A stretch of 64,000 nucleotides of DNA, from positions 3,376,023-3,440,022 of the forward strand of contig JAQFVV010000012.1 in NCBI GenBank assembly GCA_028023455.1, in the 5' to 3' direction. The position numbers and the translations under genes are program-made. Below the pieces are notes generated by a model. The model saw nothing but the letters and a program-made list of their open reading frames with translations, was not told where the DNA came from and did no database searches. Within the stretch, counting starts at the first letter, position 1, and each line of letters starts with the position of its first letter. This DNA comes from Epiperipatus broadwayi. Taxonomy: Eukaryota > Onychophora > Udeonychophora > Euonychophora > Peripatidae. Shown here piece by piece: positions 37,741 through 49,870 of this stretch.

Positions 37741-38183
37741 ACATATTTAGTATTTTAGTGCATATAAGAACAGGTTACAACATTGATATTAGCTGATTGA
37801 TATTATTCAATAATAATATTTTTCATTATATATAATCCAACTAATTATTTTTATTTAAATTAAACTTCTGGATTTTGATTGTTCATTTGACAAAGTATGT
37901 TTTCCAAAATATCCAGCATTTATCCTATTGTTCTTTATTTTTTATGAATCACTAAAGCAATTATATATTTATTTTAGATACTTTAGTTTATAAAATTCAT
38001 ATATTCTTACAAAATTTAGTAGAATCACTATTGCTATTTTTTAGTCATAACCAACTAATATATCATTAGTGTGTGTGTGTGTTTACAGAAATAAAGTCAA
38101 AACTAAACCTTGCTTAGTTTAAAGTTTTTTCCCTGACATTTCATGTTAGTATCAATGTTTATAATGCAAAAAAAAAAAAATTA

Positions 38184-38266
38184 ATGTGTCAAAGCATCGG
38201 CCAGGAAGCGAACCCCCGGGACAACTGCTTGTACAACAACTGAACTAACCACTCGATCACCAATAC
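38184..38266 (-). mobile_element. SINE, subfamily 2 (diverged)
   Basis: On the minus strand: TTGGTGATCGAGTGGTTAGT head, GGGGGTTCGCTTCC B box and GGCCGATGCTTTGACACA end. Same 3' end as subfamily 1 but a different inner part. Confidence 0.75.
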
Positions 38267-39090
38267 ATTTTAGTTTGTGAATGTTAATAGTATACAGATT
38301 AAAAAAAATATTTTATTTAAAATGTTTTTCCTGCTTTCTCTCCAAACACATATAATAAAAAATAATCTATATTGTTAAAATTTATTTAATTTATTTCTTT
38401 TAAAAAGAACAATATAATAATTTTGATTATTAAGTAAAATCATTAAAATGCTTTTTTTGTTCCTCATCAAAACTAAGTATCTTGGTGTCCTGGGGAAAAA
38501 GACTTGCTTCTCTCTAACTTGTATGTGATGCACATCTTTGAATCAAAGCATATAGTAAGAAACAGTCTGTAAGGATCATGAGTTATGAAATGCAACAGTG
38601 TTTCATACTTTTGAAGAAAGCCAACAATGGAATAATGTGTTAACATTAAATTTTATTTTAAATTACACAAACTACTATTGAAACACTTGAAATAATTCAA
38701 AAAGTGTATGGCAGTTAGATCATATGTCACAAGAATATTTTCAAGTGATTACAATATTTTATGGTGATAGGATAATTAATGATTAGAATCATCACAAAAA
38801 ACTGTAAATAAAATAAAAGTGATTTTTTTTAAAAATTGATTGCAAAGCTGGGTGTGATGTATTTCTACAAGAAAAGAAATAGATAGACAATTAAAATATT
38901 AATCTGGATCTCCTAAGGAATTGCAAAAGACTAAGAAAAAGACCATATGTATGAATGTATAAAATTAATAATTTATTGGTGTAATGTGGAGAAAAAAACT
39001 AAATATTGGAGATATTGGAATAATCTTGGAGAAAACTTCTTCCTGCCGTGGATTGATAATGAATAAAAATAATGATATATCTATATTTAT
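38267..39090. other. AT-rich DNA, nothing recognised
   Basis: No supported feature. Confidence 0.4.
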
Positions 39091-39211
39091 ATATTAGAAG
39101 AGACTTGAACTCAGACTTTCAAGCTTTCTATAGCTATGCATTTTATGCTATATAACCAATACACATAACCGCATACATATGAAAAAGATAAATGATCTCC
39201 AAAAAGATAAA

Positions 39212-39268
39212 TGATCTCCAATATACATATTTCATGCCAAACCAGCACTCATCAGTTGGTCCAGATCA
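39212..39268 (-). ncRNA. Type I hammerhead ribozyme candidate (family A)
   Basis: On the minus strand: outer stem I TGATCT, bulge GGA, inner CCAA; CTGATGA; stem II GTGCT, loop, GGCAT; GAAA; stem III TAT and TAT around two bases, residue 17 A; then TTGG and AGATCA. Inner stem I is four pairs and outer stem I is six perfect pairs. All core residues are canonical. Stem II starts with a G-U rather than G-C pair, which may weaken activity. Confidence 0.7.
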
Positions 39269-39690
39269 CCATCTATCACATATATATGCAATCAGTGCTC
39301 AGTTTATATCAAAATAGCAAATATTTAAACTTTAATGAACAAGTTTCAATCTTTTTCACCCTCCAACTCTTCAGACAACCATATCATTAAAAATATGATG
39401 ATGGAACACTCAAAGCTTTTGTTAATGCCAATATTATTGTCATAACCATGTTGACTTTAAGTCATTCTGACCCCTCACATATAGGATCTTAATATGACCA
39501 TATAAACACATAGAAGAGGGTAGGAAAGAATACAGAATAAATTACAATATTCAAATATAAGTGCATTATCTATACTAAACTGAATCTAATTAGAAAGGAT
39601 TTGAACTCAGACTATCAAACTTCCTACTTGCTGTGCACCCCATCTTATACAATCAATACACATAACCACATGCATGTGTAAAAAAATAAA

Positions 39691-39749
39691 TGATCTCCAA
39701 TATATGTATTTTATGCTGAACCAGCATTCATCAGTTGGTCCACATGATC
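39691..39749 (-). ncRNA. Hammerhead, inactive (G12 to A), family A
   Basis: CTGATGA at 39734-39728 and a perfect six-pair stem II, ATGCTG/CAGCAT (the closing pair is A-U here), but AAAA replaces GAAA. CCAA/TTGG closes stem I. The stem II change retains pairing, supporting the fold. Confidence 0.65.
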
Positions 39750-39807
39750 GTCTCCAACACACACACACATATATATACATTCAGTCCTCAATTTATATTA
39801 AAATAAC

Positions 39808-40425
39808 AAAGCATGAAATTCATATATTGGAGATTATTTATTTTTTTCACATGTATCTGTTTATGTGTATTGGTTGCATAAGTGGAGTGCATAGCTGTAT
39901 AGAGTGTGAGAGTCTGAGTTCAAGTCCCTTCTAATTATATTAAGTTTACTATGGATAATATATGTGAATATTACATATTTAATCTTCCCATCCCTCTTCT
40001 GTGTGTTTAAATGGGTATATTGTTTCAAATGTGATGGATCAGAGTGATTTAAAGTCAATATGGCTATAACAATAATAATGGGATTAACAAGGATTTTGAG
40101 GTTCCATCATTAAAATTTTAATGATATGGGATGGCTGAAGATTTGGAGGGTACAAAAATTGAAACTTATTCATTAAAGTTTGAAGATTTGCTATCTTGAT
40201 ATATATTGAGCATTGATTGTATATATGTGTAGGAGATGATGATCTGGACCAATTGATGGGTTCTGCTTCAGCATGAAATACGTATATTAGAAATCTTTTT
40301 TTTTTCATATTATGTTGTCATGTGTATTGATTGTATAAGTAGAGTGCATAGAGAGCTTAAGGTTCTGAGTTCAAGTTTGTTCTAATTATATTAATTTTAG
40401 TATAGACAATATACTTATATTCAGC
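39808..40425 (+). repeat. Family A units in opposite orientation
   Basis: Begins abruptly inside a hammerhead (GAAA at 39815-39818), then tRNA-like segment with B box GAGTTCAAGTCC (about 39916), internal region, a decayed hammerhead (40243-40291; CTGATGA changed to TTGATGG) and a second tRNA-like segment. The GAAA boxes are 461 bp apart. It lies head-to-head with the minus-strand units ending at 39806. Confidence 0.75.
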
Positions 40426-40429
40426 AGTG

Positions 40430-41349
40430 TCTTATATTCACATTCTCTAAATTTTTTTTCAAATGCTATTTTTATTTTTAAAGAAAAATTTAAAATATTT
40501 TACATTTATAAAACACTCTCTCACTTAAAATAGTCATTATTACAGCAGATAATATTGATTTAATCCTAAAATGTCTGCAGTTGGAATTTGGCAGTTTAAA
40601 CATAATATCAACTTTATAATAAAAATAAATATTCTATCCAAATTAGTGCAATATAGAATAATGGATTCAAGATCATAAGTTCCTCCATGTGCATCGATGC
40701 TCTCCTATATCATTCCCGGTACTCAAATGTCACGTGACGTCAGTGATGAAACATTCTATTATTTGTGCATTTAGCTTTATACATATACAAACATATTACC
40801 CACATTAAAAAATTAAGAAGAAATTGTTAATGAGATTCGACAAATTAAAACAATTCTGCTGAATTCTTTTAAAAAGTAAATTAATTATACTATATTACGT
40901 GCACCAACATATAAATAATAGAACTCAATCTAACAACAAAAGTACAAAAGGACCAATAAAAGTAAATTTGTAGAATGATTAATTTCTATTTTCTGCATTG
41001 TTAATCATTTACTGTAAGTAATATTGATGAGTTGAGTTTTTCTCAAACAAAAGATTGCATGACTGCTAAGAAAAGATTATTCATAATTTTAAAAATAAAA
41101 TTTATCACTTATATTGTACAATATTATTATTTTTAATGAATCCTGTCAAACAAAAGTTGTTATTTTAGTTAAGTCAAGCAAATATTGAGATATTGTGGTG
41201 AATATATATTATCCTTCCACTTTTAAGGTTTAAGACAAAAGTTCAATTGTGTATAATAAATCACTCAACTGTAAATTAACTTACGATTGACAAATAATTG
41301 TTTCTGTGAATAGATAGCTTATTGTGATTTATAATGGCAGGCCATTTGA
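40430..41349. other. AT-rich DNA, nothing recognised
   Basis: No supported feature. Confidence 0.4.
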
Positions 41350-41440
41350 TGGGAGTTAAAAGTTTAAAGTTTTATTAATGTAAATGAAGCAAAAATACTT
41401 GAATTGTAATGAAATATCCTTCATCAGCAAATTAAAACAA
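41350..41440 (-). mobile_element. Possible Penelope-like or hammerhead terminus, decayed
   Basis: On the minus strand GCTGATGAAGGATATTTCAT is followed by an A/T-rich tail with AATAAAAC. The CUGAUGA box and following layout resemble other termini in the window, but stem II and GAAA are lost. Confidence 0.25.
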
Positions 41441-41503
41441 GTGAAATACTGAATAATATATCTTTCACGTGTTTATATACACATTTTAAAACGTACATTA
41501 TAC

Positions 41504-41604
41504 AGCATTGGTGGTCGAGAGGTCAGCGACGGCACTTTACAAGCAGTTGTCCCTGGTTAGCGGGTTCGCTTCCCGGTTGATGCTATGACACGAGAGAGAA
41601 AAAA
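41504..41604 (+). mobile_element. SINE, subfamily 2
   Basis: GCATTGGTGGTCGAGAGGTC head, GCGGGTTCGCTTCC B box, CGGTTGATGCTATGACAC end and a short purine-rich tail. It defines subfamily 2 best, differing from subfamily 1 between the boxes. Confidence 0.85.
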
Positions 41605-42900
41605 GCAAATAATCTGCAGTTCGCCTTTCTGGCTGAATCAGCACTTTTCACATGAATAACATCTTAAGTTTTTACACAAATCTTCATTTTTTGTTCAGCA
41701 TTTATAAATATTAAATCATCTTAGTTTGACCCACAGGGCCAATTATTTTGCATGCTCAAATTTCATATAATCTATTTTATATAAATATGCTAATTATTAT
41801 TTTAAAAAATTTATCACATTAGATATTATCATACTATTCGTAGCTCATATATCAAATTAAAACCCGAATAATCTAATACAAGTTTTGTATCTGGGCTACA
41901 AATGATCACATATTACAATTACTGCTGGTTTTTGTTTGATTTATGCTTTATGATATATTATTATTGCATTATAAATAGTTTTCAGTGTGAGGTGCAATCA
42001 TTAGCCACTATTGTTAATTGATTATATACATTTGTCATTATATGAATTTATAATTGCATTGTAATTTTGTTAATCTGTTACAATTGTTCATCATTATATA
42101 TCCCAGTATATAGATGTTATTATTTATATTTGTGTATACCATGTTTGGTTTACTTTCCACTTATGTTACTATTGTATAAATTAATAGAGAAAACACATTT
42201 AGCAGCAGGAGTTTCAATTAATAATTAGTTTTCTTGTAACATCAAAACCTAAAGTTCTTTTTGATTTCATGAATATAATCTCTTTGTTTCAAAATAAGTA
42301 CATTCAAAATGTATATAGTAAAAAGCTTTATTTAATCCTAATTGTATGGTATAGTTAGCATGCTTTTGACTACTTGGTAGTCAACAGACCACAATTTCTT
42401 ACACACATCTTTATCATTGTTTAGTATATATAGATATCAAATTACTACAGTTTAATTGATAAGTGTCAATACTGCTGCTCTCACAACTTTAACATAAATC
42501 ACTAACTTAGGTGAGAATGATGTAATGAAAATTACACAAAAGAAATATTATACACATTTATTTCTTTTACACTTTTATTTATTTATTTGATGCTGTGGAA
42601 GAATACATATGAATATTTTTTAAAGTTGTATTAACTTTGTTGAGTGCCACTGCTTTTTATTTCAAATCAATTTACACTTATCTACTTGCTTTGTGACTCA
42701 TTTTCCAATATTTATTATATATTTATTTATATGGAAAGCTAAGTAAAAATAGCATTTTAGATAATTAAAAACAATGACAAATTATCACTAATGATATAAT
42801 AATCCTTATGGTGCAGTGATTAAAACAATCTTTCTGCCATTCTCACAGTGTATTCTTGAACCATCTATTTGCTTAACCTCATTGACACTAAAGATGATTA
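41605..42900. other. AT-rich DNA, nothing recognised
   Basis: No supported feature. Confidence 0.4.
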
Positions 42901-43540
42901 ACTATATATCTATATACCTATTTATCTATTTATCTGACTATGTTTTTATCTATCAATCTTCATAGCTATCTAAATATCTAAATATGTGCCTATATACTTC
43001 ACTATCTTCACATGATCACCATTTTTTATGCTTGTTCATAACTGTTATTAAAACAGGCAAAACTCTCCATACAGTAGTGCCACTCAGTGCAAGTCAGAGT
43101 AATCAATGGATGCCAAAGGCTTGTGCATAAAATCCCTATCTAGTGCTTACTTATACAAACTAGTCTGAGGATATTGGATGAGTAGGCACTAGATAGGGAT
43201 TTTATGTACAAGCCTTATGGCATCCATTGATTACTCTGTCTTGCACTGAGTGGCACTACTGTATAAAGAGTTTTTCCTGTTTTAACTATCTTCTTGGATA
43301 TCTTCCTACCAACCCATCTATATACCTATATATTTACTTACTTATTTACCCATCTACTTACACATTCACCTATCTGTCCAATTATATACCTACAAACCTA
43401 ACTACTTACTTATCTATATATCTGACTAACTACCTAACAACCTTCCTGCATATCTTCATATCTACCTACTTTTTTATCTTCTTTTCTATCCACTTACCTA
43501 CCTATCTTGTCTATTTATACTTTTATTTAACTATCTAGTC
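42901..43540. repeat. Degenerate TATC/TACC microsatellite split by an insertion
   Basis: Imperfect ctat, tacc and tatc units run from about 42901 to 43009 and from 43285 to 43540, interrupted by the family C element. Open frames here are low-complexity artefacts. Confidence 0.8.
43010..43284. mobile_element. Family C foldback element with 9-bp target duplication
   Basis: Arms of about 110 bp: the left arm contains acaggcaaaactctccatac and gtgccactcagtgcaa, the right arm the complements. The centre keeps AAACTAGTCTGAGGATATTG, the 3' half of the family C hammerhead. The target duplication actatcttc is at 43001-43009 and 43285-43293. No protein encoded. Target duplications of variable length (9, 9 and 13 bp among three copies) suit retroposition better than a cut-and-paste element. 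Confidence 0.8.
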
Positions 43541-45746
43541 ATTCAATAGTGTTTGTAAATAAATATTTCACTGTTGTTTTCTGAGTATAAGCAAAAGTAA
43601 TAACCAACTGAAAATTTGAAAAATAGGTGAATGTTGTATTTTCTTTTACTTTTTCTTTATGAGAAATTGGTTAGGAAAAGTTAAATTGTAGCAGGCAATT
43701 TAAAAGCTGATTCACTTTTTATATATATACTTTTACTAGAAAATTTGTCAAATCATGTTTTTAATGTAAATTTATGTAAACTATTTTTATTTGATAATTG
43801 TGATAGAGAAATCTAAATGAAAAAATAATCAATATGAAAAATATATACAAAAGATACATACTTTACCACATGGCATATAATTTTATCCGGTTTTAATACA
43901 TTATCATTTTTTATATTTAAAAAACCTCAATATAAAACATGTTCAAATAAATCCTTTTGCCATATCTTAAAAAAATGTTCTTTTATAGCCTTTAGTGTAA
44001 TAATTCACAAACTAAGAGAATATTTAAATATATTTACTAGTTGGTGTTATACTTTAGCTTTGTGCAATAATTTGTATCTATTATTAATTTTATGAAAATA
44101 TTCTATATTTTTATTTATTTTGATAATTATTTTGAACTATATTTATTTTAATTCGATATATGTGATTATGCTCAGATGTCTGTGAATTTAAACATCTCTT
44201 GTTAATGAGCATGCCTAAATGTTTTTCATTTTGTCAAGGTACTTAGAAAATCACAATAAGACATTTAAGAGAACATTTGTGACTAAATTAATAAATATGA
44301 AACTAATAATTATTTATTCAATTTTTTTAAATTTGTTTTTATGCAACCTGATTTATCTATTTTGAAATTATGAATTTTTTATTATAAACAATACATTTTT
44401 ATCACAACTAGGTTTATCAAAACATAATTATAAATATTAATAGAATTAGACAATTATTTAATATTATTACAAATAATTATAATTATTTATTTCATAATTT
44501 TTTTTATTATAATATAAAATGACATTTAAAATATTTTTTCTTTCTTATTTTATAAAACTTTGACAAATTTGTTCATTTTATAAAATATATTATATTAGAT
44601 CAGAATTCCAGGCCCTTAAGTGATCTTTTGATGGTTTTAAGAAATTGCATAAGAAAAGACGCGGCAGATGCTGTCAAACTGGAATATATTTTGCATTTTA
44701 GCATTAACCAAAATTTTATTAGAATTGAATATTGGGAACTTTTGGAAATGCTAAATGGATTTTAGATTAATAGACTTTTTTAAATATATATATATTATTT
44801 TTTTATTTAAAAAAAAAAGAAAAACTAAAAGAAAAGAAAAAAAAAATTAATATAAGGATACTATAATGAAAAGCAATTTATGATTTTTAAAAAATTAACT
44901 TTTCTTTTTAATATCTTCAATGATTCCTTTGAGTTTTACTTATCTATTTAGCTGTAAAATAAGAATTTATTTAATCTAATTTGTTTTTACTTTATGAGAT
45001 ATTGATATTAAAACTATTCATTTGCTTTTACATAAATAATTGATAATTTCATTCTTATTGCATTTAACAAATTATACAAACCTTTAATACTTTTACTCCT
45101 ATATATTTTCCATTTTTTTTAAAACGTATCTATATATAAGTTGAACACCAATTATTGGAAATATGTTAATCTAGATGGTTTTTAATCCAGAAAAGAAATA
45201 CTTGCGGATTCCATATTTGCTATTCTAAAATGAATCTAGTTATATTTAAGCATTATAATTTTTAATAACAAACAAATTATTATAAATATGTTTCTAAAAA
45301 ATAAAGTGTGCAAAAAGAAAACACAGCTGGAACAAATAACCTAGCTTTTTTTCTATTGTTTTCACTTTAAATATTACAATTTTTTTTTTAGTGAAATGGA
45401 AAGATACACCTTATTCAGAAAATGTTTTAAATATATTTTAAACTATTAGATGAACTACATACCAAATTACTGATTGATATTGGGTGATAAATGGGTCAAT
45501 TGTAAATTCACCCCCCATCTCCCTTAACCTTTTGAATTTTATAGAAACATGACATTTTTTTCTAGTTTTACTAAACTTGGCTAAACATTCAAGTGATGGA
45601 AGACTGATGTACCATATGCCATTAAATATTGATCAGTAAGTGGTATCTAGCCAATTTATGTAGAAAGTACAACAAGAATGAAAATCAATTCAAAGTTCTT
45701 CCATTTGTCAACCAGTAAATCTAGTGAATAACAATGTTTTTATGAC
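43541..45746. other. Long AT-rich stretch, nothing recognised
   Basis: No supported feature. Confidence 0.4.
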
Positions 45747-45759
45747 ATGAGAATTATTG

Positions 45760-46000
45760 AAACAGGCAAAACTCTCCATGCAGTAGTGCCACTCAGTGCA
45801 ATCCAGAGTAATCACTTTATACCAGAAGGATTGTGCATAAAATCCCTATCAAGTGCCTACTCATTCCAATATCCCCAGACTAGTTTCTGGCTTGTGGCCT
45901 TCATCAGTGAAGAGCACTGCTGTATGGAGAGTTTTGCCTGTTTTAATAACAGTTATGAGCAAGCATAAGAAATGGTGATCATGTGATGTTTAGTGGTTTA
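45760..46000 (-). mobile_element. Family C element with hammerhead and 13-bp target duplication
   Basis: Flanked by atgagaattattg at 45747-45759 and 46001-46013. On the minus strand it reads catgatcaccatttctta, aactgttattaaaacagg, the hammerhead, then the downstream region ending in inverted copies of ctctccat and caggcaaaac. The same unit in folded-back or deleted form is at 43.0 and 31.9 kb. Confidence 0.8.
45872..45913 (-). ncRNA. Type I hammerhead ribozyme candidate (family C)
   Basis: On the minus strand: stem I TCTTCA; CTGATGA; 13 nt with GGC-CACAA-GCC flanked by an A-A mismatch; GAAA; CTAGTC; then TGGGGA. Stem I gives six pairs, two of them G-U. Stem III is the palindrome ACTAGT with residue 17 C, the preferred GUC cleavage site. 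Short palindromic stem III is typical of animal hammerheads that cleave best as dimers. Confidence 0.65.
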
Positions 46001-46299
46001 ATGAGAATTATTGGTTATATATTATAGAATAAAGATCTATAGATATTTAATAATGTTTCTCTGATTCCTATTTCTCTCCTCTTCACAATACATCACAAAC
46101 ATTTATATTTTACACATTAAATTTACATGTAGTCTTTTTCAAAAAATTTTAAAAGTTCTTGGCATTCAGTTGAAGATTTCAACTATCCATTTGTTCTTAT
46201 GTGTTCTAGAAACAGCTCTATTTTAACCTTTTTAATTCCTTCAATGATGTCAGTAAGACATGTTTGCGTTTTTTTTGGTCTCATTTTATTTTTCCTGAT

Positions 46300-48595
46300 G
46301 TACATCTCTCATTGAGTGATCTAAAATCACTGAATTGTTCTTCTGCTATGGTTTCAAGTCTCAGATTCATATGTAAAAACTGGCCAATCCATACATTAAG
46401 AAGTTTTTCAAACACATAAACATATTTCATTTTATTACTAAATGATATCTATCAAAAAGCACTTTATTCAATTTAATTATATGATTCAATTAATTCATTA
46501 CATTTTTGTGATTGTTAATACTTTCCAATTCATTATTATTAATTTTTAATTTTTTTCTTCTGAAGAAATCCATAGACCATTTCTTCAGACTTTTTTAGTA
46601 TTTAACTTTAGTTCTACTTTTTCAAACTTTCATAGGATTACTCTTGCAATATTCCCTGAAGCTTTGAAACAATAATTGCAAAAACAATCACATTCTTTAC
46701 AAAATCTAGATTACGTAAATAATCTATTTATATTTATTAAAAGTTTTAACTAAATGGAATCAGTATATTGTAAACCTTTCTCACTGTTATAACTTCTTAG
46801 TATTCCTATGTAATCCAGTCATTACTAGAGGATTTTAATAAATATTTTTCAGAATATGATAATATCCATCCAGGTCTATATTTTTATTATCTATTACTTT
46901 AATAATTGTATAAATGTTATAGAACCAAATGCATTTGCAACCCAAAATTTCAAAGCATAATGATAACACATATTTACTGTTCTTTTTTTATAATTTCTCT
47001 CAGTACTTGTATGAGATTTCCTATGCTGAAACCATTTTTAAATCCTTCTTGCTTTTTTAGTTGATTAAAAGCCAAAGTTCACTGTGGAAAAAAAACATAT
47101 AGTTATCTCAGTAATGTTTTTTTGTAAAGCACTGATAGAAAACTGATAGTTCTATAATTTCTAGTACCATTTTTATCCCTACATATTCTTTCAATCATCT
47201 AATATAGCTTCATTATTTAGACATTTTGCACATTGCCATTTTTTTATTTCTTCATCTATTTCTTTTAAGATATTGTTTTTAATTTTATAATTTCTTGGAG
47301 CTTTCCCCTCTTTATACATTTAATTGCATATCTCAGTTGCCCATTTAAAGTGCTGGATAATTCAGAATTTATAGTAATTGTAGGGAATAGTTTGACTTCT
47401 TGTTCTTTACTTCTATATAATTCCTTTCAGAACTCTTCCACATATTATATGATGTCATCTCTGTTTTTACGAATAATCCCATACTTTTTTTTTATTGTTA
47501 AATGATTTACCTTTCAATAGAAAAATATTGTTTTACACCTTTGATACATTTATTATATTCTAGATCTTTTCCTGTCTATTTACAACTATATTTCTTATAT
47601 CATTATTAACTCCTTTCATATCATTTGACAAAAATTTAGATATTCAATTCTTTTTGATGAATCATATTTATATTTTTTCATACTTCTTTTTTTCTTCAAA
47701 CATTGTTTTTTCTCAATAGAAAATTTACTGGTAAATTGCTGCTTTTTATATGAATTATCTTTGTTTCATTTCTTAGAAGTGCATTAGTTATCTTTTTTTT
47801 TATTTAATTCAAAATTTGTTAATAATTTAAAACAATTTTCAAGATCTAACTTAAATTTATTAAAATATTTTTCCAGATTAGTAATATCATATTTAATATT
47901 GTTTTTTTTATAATGATGTTCATCTCACTAGATTTGAATTAACTTCTATTATAATCTTGCTCATCAATAATCATTATCTATGTAAAATCTATTAAAAACA
48001 TTATAATCATAAGATATATATTTTTCCTTAGTCAAAATATAATCCATTTCTGCTCTATGTTCATTTGAATGCTTCCATATTCATTTCCATTTTGCATTTT
48101 TCTCAAATCAATAATCCATAATATACAGTTCTATGAATTCTACAAGTCTGCCTATGACTTCTTTTATTTCTCTTACAGTGATCATATTTATCCACAATAT
48201 TTTCTTCTTTTAATTAATTGTTCATCAATTCTAGCATTAAAGTATCAATGATAAATTTACGGTATTATTTCATCTGTTTGAAAGCATTTTATATACTCAT
48301 ATAATAATGTTTACCCTTTAATCACAGTGAAAATTTGTCTAGAGATTTATACATGAATTATTTGCATTTTGCATCTGTCATTAATATCAGTAATATTGTT
48401 TTTTCCACTTTTTATTTGTAATGAATCCTCCATTTTTGCTTTTATAATAAAATGCATGTCATTTTTAAAACCAATTATTTCTTCACCTTCTGACTTTACA
48501 AACTTCAACAATGTCCCATTCAATATTAGATAGTTCCTTCAATTTGTGAAATCTTTCTTCATCAGAAAGTGAGGTGCTTTGTAGTTAATCTAAAT
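46300..48595 (-). pseudogene. RTE-type LINE, decayed, minus strand
   Basis: The minus strand, in several frames, gives an endonuclease start KELSNIEWDIVEVCKVRR (near 48540), KNNITDINDRCKM (near 48400), NEHRAEMDYILTKEKYI (near 48050), then reverse-transcriptase pieces NYRTISFLSVLYKKTL (near 47150) and QEGFKNGFSIGNLIQVL (near 47040), and FTYESET near 46370. The order endonuclease then reverse transcriptase, and the NYR-I--L-VLYK and QEGF--G-S motifs, are those of RTE-clade LINEs. Many stops and frameshifts show it is dead. A SINE interrupts the sequence just beyond 48595. Confidence 0.75.
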
Positions 48596-48609
48596 AAAAG
48601 ATTGTTATT

Positions 48610-48717
48610 TTTTTTCATGTGTCATATCATCAGCTGGGAAATGAACCCACTAAGCCAGGACACCTGCTTGTAAAGCCACTGTCACTGACCTCTCGACTAC
48701 CAATGCTTGACCAAAAA
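48610..48717 (-). mobile_element. SINE, subfamily 2, with target duplication
   Basis: On the minus strand: TTGGTAGTCGAGAGGTCAGT head, decayed B box and GATGATATGACACATG with an A tail. The 14-bp duplication aaaagattgttatt is at 48596-48609 and 48718-48731. It inserted next to or inside the 5' part of the decayed RTE element. Confidence 0.85.
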
Positions 48718-48731
48718 AAAAGATTGTTATT

Positions 48732-49440
48732 GAATGGCATTTTGGGTCAAAAATCAAAGAAATTCTTTGCATTCTTTGCTTCTGATAACCATCTGCTATC
48801 TTGGCTGGCGACTTTTCAACCTCATGGTAATTAAGGGTCATAAATTATTTTTGTTTGTCATGATTGTAAATATCTATTTAAAAAAGTTATTTACACACAT
48901 TCTTACTGACTTCAATAAATCTCAACTGATATGTTGATTAAGAACTATAGGCAACTAAGAAAAAAGTCATGATATTTCATGATCTAAAACTTGAAAATAA
49001 ATAGCCAACAAATTCATCACACCAATGCATGTTATTAAGCATCCCATCCATATTAGTTTACCACATGAATAATCTAACTTCAAGGATTTAGGGAGCATTA
49101 TCTCGGAAAAGGTAACACCAAATATATATCCAACCATATTAAAGATATGTTTTGTATTGTATAATTACCAAGATATGCATAATATGCTTTTGATTCTTTT
49201 ATCATAATAGTCATAATCATGGCATTGACAATGAGAAGAGAATTGTCATATTTACTAGGGAACAAATCACATCAGAAAATTTGTATATTTGGATATTAAA
49301 TAAGTTGTTATATTGACATTTTTATAAGGAGGATGGTATGCCTTACTAATTATACAATATAACACTTATCTCTAATAAAGTTGTAAGTATATTTTGTGTT
49401 CATATGAATAATCATATAGTAGTAATGATGGCAATCATTT
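48732..49440. other. AT-rich DNA, possibly remnant of the RTE 5' end
   Basis: The first 100 bp are less AT-rich and may continue the LINE; the rest has no feature. Confidence 0.3.
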
Positions 49441-49870
49441 ATCTTTGGGTTGGTATTTTTAGATCTAGTGTTGAAACTACCCTAGCTCCTCTCAAAGGAG
49501 TGCCAAAGCATGAAACCATTGGTCAGAGGTTTCAGTATATTTTCTGATAGATATATTTTAAATGCTTTCTGTAGCTAGCATTTATCTCAAAGCTTGTTGA
49601 GAAAATAGCTAAGCTCTTTCTTTATATTTTACAAGCTTAAAAAAGAAATGAGGTTATGTGATATATGACTCTTTATTTTTTATTGACAATTTATAGTCCT
49701 TGCTTTAAGTCTTAAGTGATGTTATATTGCTAAGACTACTAATATATGATATGGCTGAAGACCTCTCAGCCTCATGTATCTATTTGAATTAGATAGTTGG
49801 GTTTGAAGACATTTAAATGTTTCAAAATTTCAGATTTTCTACTCAATATGCAATTAGATTTATAAAAATT
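49441..49870. repeat. Repeat G-H, first copy
   Basis: Segment G (tttgggttggtatttttaga through tatgtgatatatgactctt, 49447-49672) is followed by segment H (gttatattgctaagactact through atttcagattttctactcaa, about 49720-49850). The 54.3-54.7 kb copy has the same segments in the order H then G. G resembles the right arm of the foldback at 21.5-21.8 kb. Confidence 0.75.

Larger units (their letters stand above)
39095..39806 (-). repeat. Tandem family A units: two hammerheads 479 bp apart
   Basis: Reading the minus strand: truncated internal region, hammerhead (39749-39691), tRNA-like segment with B box GAGTTCAAATCC, internal region, second hammerhead (39268-39212) and second tRNA-like segment with GAGTTCAAGTCTC, ending near 39095. 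The CTGATGA boxes are 479 bp apart. A monomer delimited by two ribozymes is the layout of animal and plant retrozymes. Here a Pol III B-box-like segment lies just after each ribozyme. The first ribozyme has AAAA in place of GAAA. Confidence 0.75.
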
